DNA of 64,000 nt, taken from Hirundichthys speculiger (lineage: Eukaryota; Chordata; Actinopteri; Beloniformes; Exocoetidae). How positions within the stretch are numbered: the stretch's first letter is position 1; the number at the start of each line of letters is the position of its first letter. Position numbers and translations under genes: made by a program. Positions 1-11,412 of the stretch are shown here, piece after piece. Location of the stretch: the NCBI GenBank assembly GCA_018398805.1, contig JAGFBZ010002129.1:1-64000 (forward strand), in the 5' to 3' direction. The notes below the pieces were generated by a model. It had not been told where the DNA came from, did not search any database, and saw nothing but the letters and a program-made list of their open reading frames with translations.

Positions 1-1298
1 CCCTGTGAGACTGCACTTTTACAACCTCTGAAACCTAAAGAGCAAGAAAACACCTGAGCAGAAACCCCTGCTGTGTTTGTTGAGCCACCTAAGGTCAGTT
101 GGTGGTCCTTCAATGTCTCCCTGGACACATCAAACTGTTCAAGGAAACTGGCTCCAAGTGTACCAGATCACCTGTGAATGTAGCCTCAGTGAACATACCT
201 GAATTTTTCGATCTGTATTCACACCATTCACACCTGTATTTGGTGCTATCAATTCATGATCCCATCACCCTGGACATTTATCACCAAATCAAAACAGGCC
301 CTGAGATAATTTCTTCTCTCTTCCTCCTCACGTTTGTTAAATATGATGTTTAATTACGACCTGGCTTGTACATTTACAGTCAGCCAGAACTGAATATTTC
401 CTCTAGTGTTTCCATGAGAGAGCATTTCTGCCTAAACGTCTGCTGAACAGTGTAAAGTAAAGTATGTCAACCAGGACCGCTGAGACTTTGAAGGTGAAGA
501 TAATGCCTGATGTCTTTTCTGATGAGTTATTCTTAGATTTGGCCCGTGTAGCTTTCAATAAAATCATCATCGTGTCAATAAATCAAAGTTTACTTTTTAT
601 TTCATGCACAAACAGGAGCAGGCCTTTTTAGTACTTCTAGCACTGCTGCTCCCACAGCCGCAGCTTAAACCAGTACTAATGATGTTTCTGTCATTTGTAC
701 AGTCATCACTGCAGTTTAAATGGGACATTTGTCCTGTAGGAAGCATTGATGCAAAAGTGATGAGTGAATGACTTTATGTCATATCTTTACAGGAAACATG
801 TTGTTCAGACTACTTCAAAAGCTCTGAGACAACACAGTCCCGTCTGAAAAAAATTTACCCCCTCCTTCAAACCATTGTTTGTCTTTAAAAGCACTAAAAA
901 AATCAAATTATCACAGTCCATCTTAAGCAAATGCCACCTGAAATGAACAACAAGGTAGTTTGTTGTAGACAAAAATGAAGACAAGAAGTAAGAAGTCATT
1001 TTGGGAGATTCAGTCCCCCAAGATTCAGTTGCTTTCATAGAGGACTTTAGTTCAACCTCTCGGTGATATTTTAACCAAACTATGTCATGGACGTCTCTTT
1101 AAGACCTGGGGGAACTGTCGACTTTTGAAAAAAGGTCATGACACGTCTCCCTGGCTGAGTGTGAAGCAAAGGGCCGTGCGTTTGCTCATCACAACCCGGT
1201 GTTTGTCGGTCACAGCTGAAGTCATATTAACTGCCATGACGTCCAGTGGTGTCGATCACACTGATCATCCCGTTCTCTCCCCTTCTCCTCACTTCCAG
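1..1298 (+). other. snap25: snap25 last intron (3' part)
   Basis: Non-coding sequence ending in a polypyrimidine tract and an AG acceptor at 1297-1298, directly before the terminal snap25 exon. I looked for the penultimate SNAP-25 exon (the part of the second SNARE helix before ADSNKTR) and did not find it, so the whole stretch is read as intron. Short open frames here have no recognisable homology. Confidence 0.7.
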
Positions 1299-1367
1299 GC
1301 CGACTCCAACAAGACCAGGATTGACGAGGCCAACCAGCGCGCCACAAAGATGCTGGGCAGTGGCTAA
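1299..1367 (+). CDS. snap25: SNAP-25, terminal coding exon
   Basis: The exon encodes ADSNKTRIDEANQRATKML followed by GSG and a TAA stop, 22 residues. This is the C-terminal end of the second SNARE helix of SNAP-25, the plasma-membrane t-SNARE that pairs with syntaxin-1 and synaptobrevin in synaptic-vesicle exocytosis. The acceptor AG is at 1297-1298 and the exon begins in phase 0, as expected for the last SNAP-25 exon. The extreme C-terminus (QRATKMLGSG) is the part cut by botulinum neurotoxin A and is intact. Teleosts have two paralogues, snap25a and snap25b, and these residues do not separate them. The upstream exons lie to the left of the window. It is convergent with sccpdh. Confidence 0.95.
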   Translation, partial: ADSNKTRIDEANQRATKMLGSG

Positions 1368-2930
1368 GCGCCCTGACCCCGGAGCATGATCTCCCCGGCG
1401 CCCCGTGCCACCCATCAGCCGGCGCCTGACATGCTTTCATCATGGTATTGACCTTCTAGGTTTGCACACATGCACATATCACCTCCCCTCCACATTGTAA
1501 ATGTTGTTCTGTGTGTCGTCTGTCGAGCTTTTTCAAGATGATTGTCCTCGTAAAAAGATGATTTCTTATACTCCGTATATCATTCTTTCCAAAGGTTGTA
1601 TATAGTGCTGACTTGATGGCTCTCTCGCTCGCTCACTTGTGAAGTTTTTATTCTCTCTATCAATATATACATATAAGATATTATTCTATATCTTATATAT
1701 ATATATACATATATAAATATATATAAAAGTACACTGCTCTGGATGACAAGTATATAATAGGAATGCTAAACAAACTGTTTGTTTTATCCTTTTTCCTTTT
1801 CAGTATCTCAGTATTGTCTTTGTAAAACTGTGTCATTCCATCACGGCTACTGTCACGCTCTTTCTTTTGGTGTTGTCATGACAAAAAAGGGAAAGGACCG
1901 ACGGACGGACGGGGGGGGGGGGGAAAGAAGCATCAGAATAATTTTACAAAGTGGCTTAACAGCAAGAAGAGATCGCAAAGGGCACTGTTGAGACATTTAC
2001 CTCCATTGCAATCATTCTGAGTTCCTGTTTAGACAATGTGCAACTAGACTCTGTAGCTGTATTAGACATTGCATTCCAAGTGATGTGAATTGTGCGTTCT
2101 CTGCATGACAAATGGTAGATTTTAGTCTTCTAAATAAAACCTGTCTGAAAAATATATAAAAAATGATAACATGGCAAAAGCAAATCGCAACAAAACGCAT
2201 GCTCCGTATTAGGACACGGTTCCATACTCCTGCAAGTTTGCAATAGTGCCACTCTTTCTGTCTCTATATATTTACCGACTGTGACCATATTGTTGTACAA
2301 TAATGCAAAAGGGATCAAAAAAAAGTGATAAAGTTGAAAAAAATATGAGGACTTGGAGTTGTATTGCAAAAAAAAAAAAAGACCTGTTTTCTAAACGATT
2401 ATGCAGCTCAGTGATGAAGATGTTGATTATGTGCTGAAAGATGAGGACTGGTTGTGTACTGTAACATAGGTTTTGGATGCTCTGAAAAAATAAATAAAAG
2501 TTTGCAATGTAAAGCAAAGACACATATTTCTGAGAGACCTTACTTTTATAAGAAGACTGTATCTGTAAGTTTCTTCCCCACCCCCCCATGTGGTTTGTTA
2601 TTGGTAAAAAATAGTGATATTATTGAATAACAATAACTATACTCTAAAAAAAAAAGAAAAAAAAACTAAACAAAAAAAAAAAACTAAAGGGTTTTTATGT
2701 TGCTTCTGTACTTTAGAGCTATGCACACCAAATCGCCAAAATGTCGAGTAGTTACAGTAAGGTGATTAAATACCTAAACCTGAATGACACAATAGGTTCA
2801 ACTGTGAGATTGATGTCCTCAACGCATGTAATATTAAAGACTCCCTCTCTGTATCCTGTCGGTGTGTGAAGTGGTGGACATTTTGTAGCTAGCTGAATCG
2901 ATTAAAAGTAATAAACCCTAAGCGCACCCG
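1368..2930 (+). other. snap25: snap25 3' UTR
   Basis: The sequence after the stop is AT-rich and looks like a long neuronal 3' UTR. The stretch at about 1440-1620 resembles the SNAP25 3' UTR of other vertebrates as I remember it. AATAAA hexamers occur at 2133-2138, 2493-2498 and 2910-2915, so alternative polyadenylation is likely. A TA-rich tract lies at about 1664-1727 and a G run at about 1911-1922. The 3' end is placed after the last hexamer by inference. Confidence 0.65.
2910..2915 (+). terminator. snap25: distal poly(A) signal of snap25
   Basis: Canonical AATAAA hexamer about 1.5 kb after the stop, the last of three on this strand before sequence of different composition begins. Cleavage is expected 10-30 bases downstream. 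Confidence 0.5.
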
Positions 2931-5900
2931 TGTCTGTCTTCCTTGCTCACAGGCTTTTCCGTCTCTCACGCTGACACCTCGGTTCCACTTGCTTCATCTC
3001 ATACGTCCAGGAGTCCACTCGCTCATGAGGAAACCGCCAAAGTCAAGTGTTTTTGGTGCGTTGCACATGCGTGTCGAGAAAAAATCAACTCGCACAGATA
3101 ACTAGCACGCTTTCGCTGGCACCTGACTCCAGCTAGCAGTGTGAGAATAACTAGCAGCGCCCCCCCCCCCTTTTTTTTAATAAATCCATAGGCTACAAGC
3201 ATAACGTGTTAGTTTGAAACTAGTTGGCTAATCTACTTCATGAACAAGAAGAAGTTTTTCTCGGGTGGCAACAACCAGTTAGTGTTAGCAGCATTAGCAC
3301 TGAGCCGACCCATCTGTAAAGAGCTGTGCTTCCTCCTTGAAAACACCGTGGGGCATGTTTCACGTTTCATGTTTCATACTAACGAAAGACAAGTGGAAAC
3401 GAGGTGTTAAGCCCAGAGTGAAACATTCAGAGTAGATTAGAGCAGACAGGCCGTCCCTGCTTCGTTTTAACAAAACATTAGCGATGACGAGAATCAACAA
3501 CACCGGACAAAATTTACATTTTCAGTAAATTACTAACCTGAAATTACAGGATAATTGGTTGATAAATATGAAGCTAGTTTGACATCAAACAATCCGCAAA
3601 GCATGACTGATTCATGCTCTTCTTGTGTGACATTTATTCCCTTTTTTCAGTCTGTTTTTATGCTCAAAATACATTTAAAAAGAAGAATTTAGCTGCCAAA
3701 TTTGTTCCTTTCCACAAAGCAATAAAGACTGACTCAAAAGTATTCATAAAATATACATTTGTATTTTTAAAAAAACATTTAGATCGTTTACTTTGTTGGC
3801 CCACCGGTGTGATTCAGTTTACTGGCCAGTCATAACCATTTTTGTGAAATGGGTTTGGTACCAAACCAACGAGACAGGTTGAGCTTCATGGCTCATATGG
3901 GATCATCCAAGAGCTCAGAACAAACAAGATAGCCACCGAATTATCAATAACCTTGGAACCTGCGAAAACCAACAAAGGTCATTCACCAGCGTTGCTGCTC
4001 CACTGCACTTTCCTTCCATCGGTACCGTGGCCTGGAAATCAAAGTGGAAACCAGAGGTGCTGTTTTCGTGTTGAAGAAGAAAATAATTAGAATGGCTGGG
4101 GCTAAAATGCAGATTCACTTCCAAACAGCACCATTATAGTGAACTTACTTTACTGGCGTGGATGGTTCATACTGGCAAGAGTTTTTCTGAAGTTAGTCAA
4201 CCTGCAGTCATCTGGAAGAGACGCTGTGAAGCACAACAAGCTCACCCTCAAGACAATATTACAGATCGTATGATTTTTGATTTGCCACCATTTACCAGGA
4301 TGGTCATTTCCCCCTGAGCCAGATCCACCTGCCACTTCTCTCAGCTGTCTCTGAGATTGCAGTAACTAGTGTACGCGAGGCCTGGCCACGGCGTCTGAGG
4401 CCACAAGTCCTCTGCATCCCCCTTCAACAGGACACACATTAATGATCCATTAGTGTCTGCTGCTCGTTCTGAGCAACGCAGCTTCTTTCGTCTGTAAGTG
4501 TCTTGGAACAAGTTTTCCTACGGGACCGTGAGCTCCAGGATGGAGGCGGTCTTTGACTGGTCTCAGGCTGGTGGAGCCAGTTTCTACTGGGAAGATTAGC
4601 TGCTGGTCCCAGTCCACCAGCATTCTCCAGTCCTGGACCAGGTCGGGGTGCAGAGCATGAAAAGCACAAAAAGTTTACACATCCAAACTGTTTTAATACA
4701 TAAAGGTTTTTTTTTTTCTCCAAACACTATTAAGATGATGTGTTCGTTGGTACTAAACAGAAAGGCTACACAATCAATAAAATCATTATGTTCTTTCATT
4801 TGAGAAATTAGATTCATTCATCCAGTTTTCCACGGTTCCTCATTTGTGAGTCCGGTGGTCATCAACAAAGATGGATGGATGGACGCACAACAGGGATGAG
4901 AAATGCAACGATGGGCTCACTAAAAATGGTTTCTCTTACTGAAAATCCACAAAGGTACACTTTCACACCTTCTGAAAGAAAAAGACAAGTGTTTTCCTGC
5001 ATTACTTAGGCACAGATAATGATCAAATACACAAAAATATAAAACAAAGAATATTAAATTTGTATCATGACACACATCACCAAGTGTATGCTTCTATACA
5101 AGTCTTTAGCTGATTATTAATTCATCTATTTTGTATTCAAACATGGAAGCAAGTGAACATTGTGTAATTGTGTTTTTATAAACCCAAAGCCTACGCATGT
5201 TAAGAAGTTAAATGATTTTCCAGACGTCAAACAATTATTTCAGTTTAGCTGGGTTCTGATAAAGGTTGATATTCAGCTGAAGATGAGTTGATTGAGTCTG
5301 TCAGACTGCAAAAGGAGCTTAAATGTATAAAGTCTGCCCTCTGAATGAAAGTGAAAGAGCAGCTTATAAGGTGAAGCCACTTTAAGAAAAACTTCAAAGA
5401 ACTGTTTTACCTTCGTTACTGTGAAAACTGGGCAACGGTACATTCATATAGATTTTCAATGATACCGCTTACAAATGAAGAGCTTCAGTCTCAGCTGGTC
5501 TGGTACACAGCGGACATCAATACGTCTTCCAGGAACTGAGGTAATGATCCTTTGGTACGAACAAAGTTGTATGAAACAACTTTGAGTTTCACACCAGTTT
5601 CCTGACTGGAAATTTAGTTCACAAAGCATCAAGAAAAACCAGTTTCATCACTGAGGACAGTTCAAGGATGCTCCAACACTGAAGATGTTTGAGCTGTTGT
5701 TGTGGGAGGACACATCTTAATTTAAAAAACAAAAAAAAAAACAAGTGTTCTTATACTGCTGGATCACCAAAGGACCATCTTTGTGCCTGCAGTTCATCCA
5801 TTATTCAGCTGAACGAGAACCCTTGAGGATTAGAGGATAGCGCTGCAGCAAATCATTCTGTTTGCGTGTTCTTGCTCCGACTGCATCATCACGTTGCATC

Positions 5901-7029
5901 ACCTTTAGGTAAGTGGTTAGTTTATTTATAACATGAACAGGCTTACATCATAAATATTAATGGAGCTTATAAACTGGGATGTTCATAGCATAAATAGACA
6001 ACGTGAGGATAGTTTCCCCCCCACTGTTAGTGGCGCAGCTGTAAAACAGAAGTGAACCAACCTGTTCTGTCCCGAAGGCAAGTTTAGCTTGTTAAAACTC
6101 ATCAGTGAGACGTGGGTGCACGTGAGCTCCCTCCATCCTCCAGGTAACCCCCGACATCCAGCAGAATCCACCGTTTTTCCCCTCACGGCCTTATTCTTCA
6201 TCCTGCCCTGCGCGCTGGCTTTTCTGTAACTGTCAGACTCTGCAGTCCCTCCATTTCTCCTGAGATTATTCGTAAAACATTTCATGCACACGGTGACTAA
6301 AAAGAAATACAAAGAATTATGAAAGGACATACCCTCTCCACTCGTCCCACGTGTCCTCTTTGGTTCTCCACTGAGTGGTGTAGGGGAGGCCTCTGCCCTG
6401 CAGCACACGTGCACACACACGTACACGTGCACACACATGCACAGAGGGGTTGCACACCTGATGACCTCACGCATGCATAAATGTAGCCACACAAAGTAAC
6501 GCAGGGCTACTTAGCATGCAGATCACCACTAATCAAAAACAATATAAAGCTTCACTAATTAGCAATGAAGAGTTGTTGCTAATTTTGTTTTAAAAAAAAG
6601 TATTTTCAGAGTTAAAACCAGTCATGAAGAAAGTTGCCAGCACTATTAGATTAGAAATTCATAAACTAAGCATTATTGAATGTTTCATTTATGTAGGATG
6701 ATCTGCTCTTTAGTAACTCATCATTATCTGCTACATGGTCCTCCTTTAAGAATGATGACATCATGATTATTATTATTTATTCTGATTGTTTTTTCCCTCA
6801 TATAATTGATATTTAACTAACCGTTAACCAATGCTTAATCAGCTCTGCATCCTTGGTTCATTCCCTGTGAGTCTCCAGTCACTGAAATATGAAATAAATT
6901 AATTAGATGCCTTGAATTTTATCATAAAAACTAATGCACATAGAGAAAAAAAAGTGGTTCATTTGTGGCAGTTGTTGCCTGACTGTTATGATTTTGGAGG
7001 TTTTTCAACCACGTTGCTGTTCAACCTCA
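2931..7029. other. intergenic, no gene seen
   Basis: About 4.1 kb between the snap25 3' UTR and a Tc1 relic. It holds low-complexity runs (C run then T run at about 3161-3178, ATGG repeats near 4871, CA-rich sequence at 6400-6440) and no recognisable coding exon on either strand. The longest open frame (5983-6492, - strand) is not family-like and crosses the CA-rich stretch. Confidence 0.6.
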
Positions 7030-8015
7030 TTTCCAAAAATAGTCAGGACGCTGTGATTTACGTAAATAAAAACAGAATTCATTGATCTGCAAATCTCATA
7101 AACTCATATTTCTTTAAATATACCAGATGCTGAAACTGAGACATTTTACCACTTTATGGCAACTATCAGCTCATTTTGACTTTAATGGCTGCAACACATT
7201 TTAAAAAAGTTGGAACGGGGACAACAAAAGGCTGCAAAAGTAACCGATGCAAATCAAAAACACATAGATCAGGTTTGACAGCTAATTAATAAATTAGGTT
7301 AATTGGCAACAGGTCAGGAAGGAGATTGTGTCTAAACGTTATAGAACAATTTCAGAAGAATGTTCCTCAATGTAAAATTGCAAAGACTTTGAAGATCCCA
7401 CCATCTACAGAACTTAATATTACCAAAAAGATTCAGCGAATCAGATGGAGAGTCTGTGTTCAGGGACGAGGAGCTCAGGCAGCTCTGCATTAAAAACAGT
7501 CATGATTCCCTACTGGACATCACTGCATGAACACTTCCAGAAATCAATGACTGTCAACACAGTTCACTGTTCAATCCACTACTGCAAGTTAAAGCTGCAT
7601 CATGCAAAGAAGAAGCCATGTGTGAACATGATCCAGAAACATTGCTGTCTTCTCTGGACCAAAGATCTAAGATCTAAGATGGTTTCAGGAAACATGGAAA
7701 ACTGTTCTGTGGTCAGATTCATCAAGATTTGAAACTCTCTTTGGAAACCATGAAAAAGTGTCCTGCAGACTAAAGAGAGGAACCATCCAGCTGGTTATCA
7801 GCAGACAGTTTAGACGCCTGCATCTCTGATGGAATCAGGTTGCATTAGTGTCTGTGACGTTGGCAGCTGACACATCTGGAGAGGCTCCATCAATGCTGAA
7901 GAGAACATAGAGGTTTTAAAACAACATCTGCTCCCATCCAGACAACAAGTCCCTGCATGTATCAGCAAGACAATATGAAACAGCAGACTGCAGCCATCAT
8001 AACAGCATGGCTTCA
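7030..8015 (+). mobile_element. Tc1/mariner DNA transposon relic
   Basis: Degenerate copy of a fish Tc1-like transposon in forward orientation. The non-coding left end (7030-7310) and pieces of the transposase frame are recognisable. The 7445-7730 frame preserves fragments such as HCKLKLHHAKKKPCVNMIQK-like sequence (about 7585-7650), typical of the middle of Tc1 transposases. Stop codons, frameshifts and internal deletions make it inactive, and the right end is missing beyond about 8015. It is intergenic. Confidence 0.75.
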
Positions 8016-9869
8016 CACACACATATATATAGAGGCAGTTATTTTGCATGAGATTTATTTTTCACCCACTGGAAGAATCATCATCCATTAGGCTGCATAG
8101 CTGGACGAGATGCAACATGGAAAATCTGAGATTCAGAGGTAAATTTGAGACGATTCTGGAGTTGCTTTAGAGATAATCTTCAATCCCACCTTCCTGAATG
8201 TAATGCCAGGTGATAATTTAAGAGACATGTCTAGAACCTTGTGTTTATTCTGTATTTGGAGCCCACCGGATAGAAACATGCCTCGGCTTTTTCTGCCTCT
8301 TATGCTTCTTTTGTGTGTCGCTCCTTGAGAGGTTATGGAGGTAAAATTTACTGTCTGTAGTGGACGGGGTCAGAGGTCAGACAGTCAAAGCAAAACAATT
8401 TTCCAGTGGCTGCATTTCTGCAAATCAGGGGCTGAGAGAAGAGGGTGATGGAGGAGGGGAGTCTTATGAAACCACAAGCATGCTGTGATGTGTGAGCGTC
8501 TGAACATACAACATCCCAAAAGGAGGACTGAGGAAGAGATCACACCGAGACAGAATGAAACCAGGCTTTTATCGAGCCGGTATGTCAGGATGCGATTTTC
8601 CTTTGTCTGCTACCAAACGCCTAGGCGGTTTGATCGCTTCCTCAGAAACCTCGGAGTGACATCACAGGAGGGTTTGTCCAGTTCTTTGTCCCAGTCTGTG
8701 TGAATAACCCGCAGGTCCATCTCTTCATAACTTTGTAAAAGGAGCTTTTGCAGCACCGTCACTGAAGACGGTCCCGACAGTAGAACAAAGGAGGATCTGA
8801 CAGGCAGCTCATCGCTGGGACCAACTTAAAGGGACAGACGAGAGGACGCGGAGGAGCCCGGCTGAGACGAGGAACATAAATATCTGCGCGGTCACGATGG
8901 CGGACCGCAGATTCGCAGGGGCAGTCCAGAGGGGTGGGGCTGCTTGCCGTTATGCAAAAGCGAAACCACTGCAATCTCTCCCCCCCCTCTCTCATACTTA
9001 AACACTAATGCAGGACAAACAAGGCACCCCACCCAACCCTCCTCCAAGAGCCTCTCATCACACGATACTGGGCAGTAACAAAAAAAATCACCACCAGTGA
9101 TCAGACCTGCACCTGCAGAACTAAAGAGCAGATTTCTGTTTGTCCGTGTAATTACATGAAGGTTGTCTCGAGCTGTGGTGACATCTGTGGGGAGGGGGGT
9201 ACACAGGACATACAGAGGACTCACAATGAGGACATACAAAAAAAATAAAAATAGCTTGCAGGTCTTTTTAACCTTGACTTCCTCTGGTACCTTGAAAAGA
9301 CCCTTTTTGTCACACTGTTTCTCATTTTAACAGTCCACCTACAGTATTTTATTAAAGGTCACGCAGCATCCCTGCATCCAGAGAGGCATGAAATGACCTC
9401 TGCTGTCACCTCAGGGTGTGTAAAGATTTCCGAGGCCGTAGAAACCATGACACCTGGTGGTAGAAAACGTTTCGCCTCAAATGGAGGCTAATTTCATTTA
9501 CAGGTAGGATCAAAGCAGCCGTCACACAATCTGCAGGAAAGTTCTTGCAGCTCATTCATTTGAACTGTGACGAATGAATGTTAGGAATAAAATGCTTTTT
9601 CTGCCCAGACGACGAGGTTTTCAAGAATAAAAGAAAAATGTGCACTGAAGAAAATCAGGCACCAGCAAGAATGTTTCATTTAAAAGAGGAAACACTGACT
9701 TCTGAGGCAAAAGCATCTCAACTTTATACACCAACACCAGTATCTTCTTTTTCTTATCATTATTATTCACTGAATCCACAACTTTTATATGTAGATGTCA
9801 AATGTTTGTCTGTGAAATTATACCCCCCAAAATAGTAAGACATACTTTCAAGTTTTAAGAGAACAATGT
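8016..9869. other. intergenic, nothing recognised
   Basis: Unique-looking sequence, moderately GC-rich around 8750-9230. Open frames on both strands are short, overlap one another and carry no recognisable domain. No RNA gene or clear repeat was identified. Confidence 0.5.
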
Positions 9870-10400
9870 CTTGAAGCAACTGTTGTCACCGTACTTTAAC
9901 ACTGTGACTAAAGTCTGTGTATTTATTACTTCAGTATCAGACTACTGCACTTCCTCAGCAACAGGATGTCTTAAAATTAGTCTGAAAAGTCTTCAGTTGA
10001 TCCAAAATGCTGCAGTGAGCGTTCTGATGATTTCTAGTGAGGAAAACCACAGTCCTCCAATCTCAGCTTCTCTCCATTGGCTTCCTGGTAAATCTGGGAG
10101 AGAATCTAAAATTCCTTTTCGTTCTACACTCGGTTCCTTCTTACTTTACAGAACTATTGGCACCTTATCATCCCAACAGAGCATCTCACTCTCAGACAGC
10201 AGGCCTGCTCGTGGTTCCCAGAGTTTCCAGAAATAGAGCAGAAGCAGAGTCTGGAAGGCAGACACTCCCTCTACCATTTCAGATCAGGCTTAAAACGTTG
10301 CATTTTGATAAAGTTTATAGTTAGGGTGCCCTTAACCATCCTTAAGTTATGCTGCTACAGGCTTAGACCATTAGGGGATCTCCCATGATGCACCGTTAAT
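9870..10400 (+). mobile_element. LINE 3' fragment (L2/CR1-like)
   Basis: Broken translation shows the signature of the C-terminal region of an L2/CR1-type reverse transcriptase ORF: SDYCTSSATG, LQLIQNAA, then SLHWLPGK, and finally LKTLHFDKVYS before the 3' tail. The frame is interrupted and shifts near 10040-10240, and the 5' part is absent, as is usual for 5'-truncated LINE copies. Forward orientation, intergenic. Confidence 0.75.
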
Positions 10401-11104
10401 CAAGATTACTGATCAGGAATTAAACCAAGATTTAAGTTCGATTAGTAAAAGTAATTTTCAAATTTTCAAAAATGATCAGTTATTTGTAAAACTGTTGTTT
10501 TAATAGATAGAAACTAAATTTGAGCGTCGGTTGTTGAAAAGATGCAATTTCAAAAACAGAAAAAGGGCCAGAAATATAAAAGATGCACACAAATGGGTAT
10601 TTATAAAGAATCTAGTTTTAACTTGAAATAGAAAACATGGATTTGACATGAAAATGCATAAAAGCAAACCGTTGTCCGAGTTGGTTAATAGGTTTCCAAT
10701 AAATTCTTATTTTACTGTGGGTCCTATAAATAACCGTGACCGTCTTTTAACTGCTGTGCACGGGGATGGCTTGTAATTCAGTTTTATAAGAGTACAAATG
10801 TTTAGAGATCGTTTACTGGCACAGGATAATAGCTGGCTCAGGCACTGCTTTAAGCTTCCCAGATCTGCTTAAAAAACAGTCCAGCTCCATCGGTACATCT
10901 GTGTCTCCCTCCTGGTCATCTTCATCTGCAAGCAAAGCTGGATGAATCTACACGCAGCCGACCGTCAACCAAAAACCCGGATGTGTTCCTTCACTCTGAA
11001 TTGCTTGCTTCTACTTTTTCCATTTATTTATTTTGGTTTTTTTTTCCCAGTTCACAGTTCCAGAAATGAGACACCAATGAGACAAATGTTTTCTCTGCTT
11101 CACT
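10401..11104. other. intergenic, nothing recognised
   Basis: AT-rich sequence between the LINE fragment and the sccpdh 3' end, with no coding exon, RNA or clear repeat seen. Confidence 0.5.
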
Positions 11105-11412
11105 GATGAGTATCAGTTTGTTCTTTATTAGTGCATCTGCATACATTTTTATAAATTATTTCTGCCCTTGTGCAGACAGGTTCAGGCATGAGGTTTGTGC
11201 ATGTAGCTCAGGCTGAGTTTGACAGAGGCCCAGCTGACCTCAGCGGCTCACATACAGAGAGCTTTTTCAGGAGCGCCCTGAAGCAGTGGCATGGCTGATC
11301 TTAGTACACCAATATACAGATGACTGATTTGACAGTTACTATTTTGCTTTAAAAAGCTGCGATAACAAGATGAAAGGTCTCCAGTGGAAATCAGAACGAC
11401 TATAACAGACAG
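11105..11412 (-). other. sccpdh: sccpdh 3' UTR
   Basis: Sequence following the sccpdh stop on the minus strand. AATAAA (plus strand TTTATT at 11124-11129) lies about 285 bases after the stop, giving a short 3' UTR. The exact cleavage site is inferred. Confidence 0.6.

Noticed and set aside
5983..6492. Open frame of 169 codons on the minus strand
   Set aside because: No recognisable domain; it crosses a CA-rich simple sequence and lacks splice or codon support.
7445..7732. Possible protein gene of 95 codons
   Set aside because: It is a decayed piece of a Tc1 transposase with stops and deletions around it.
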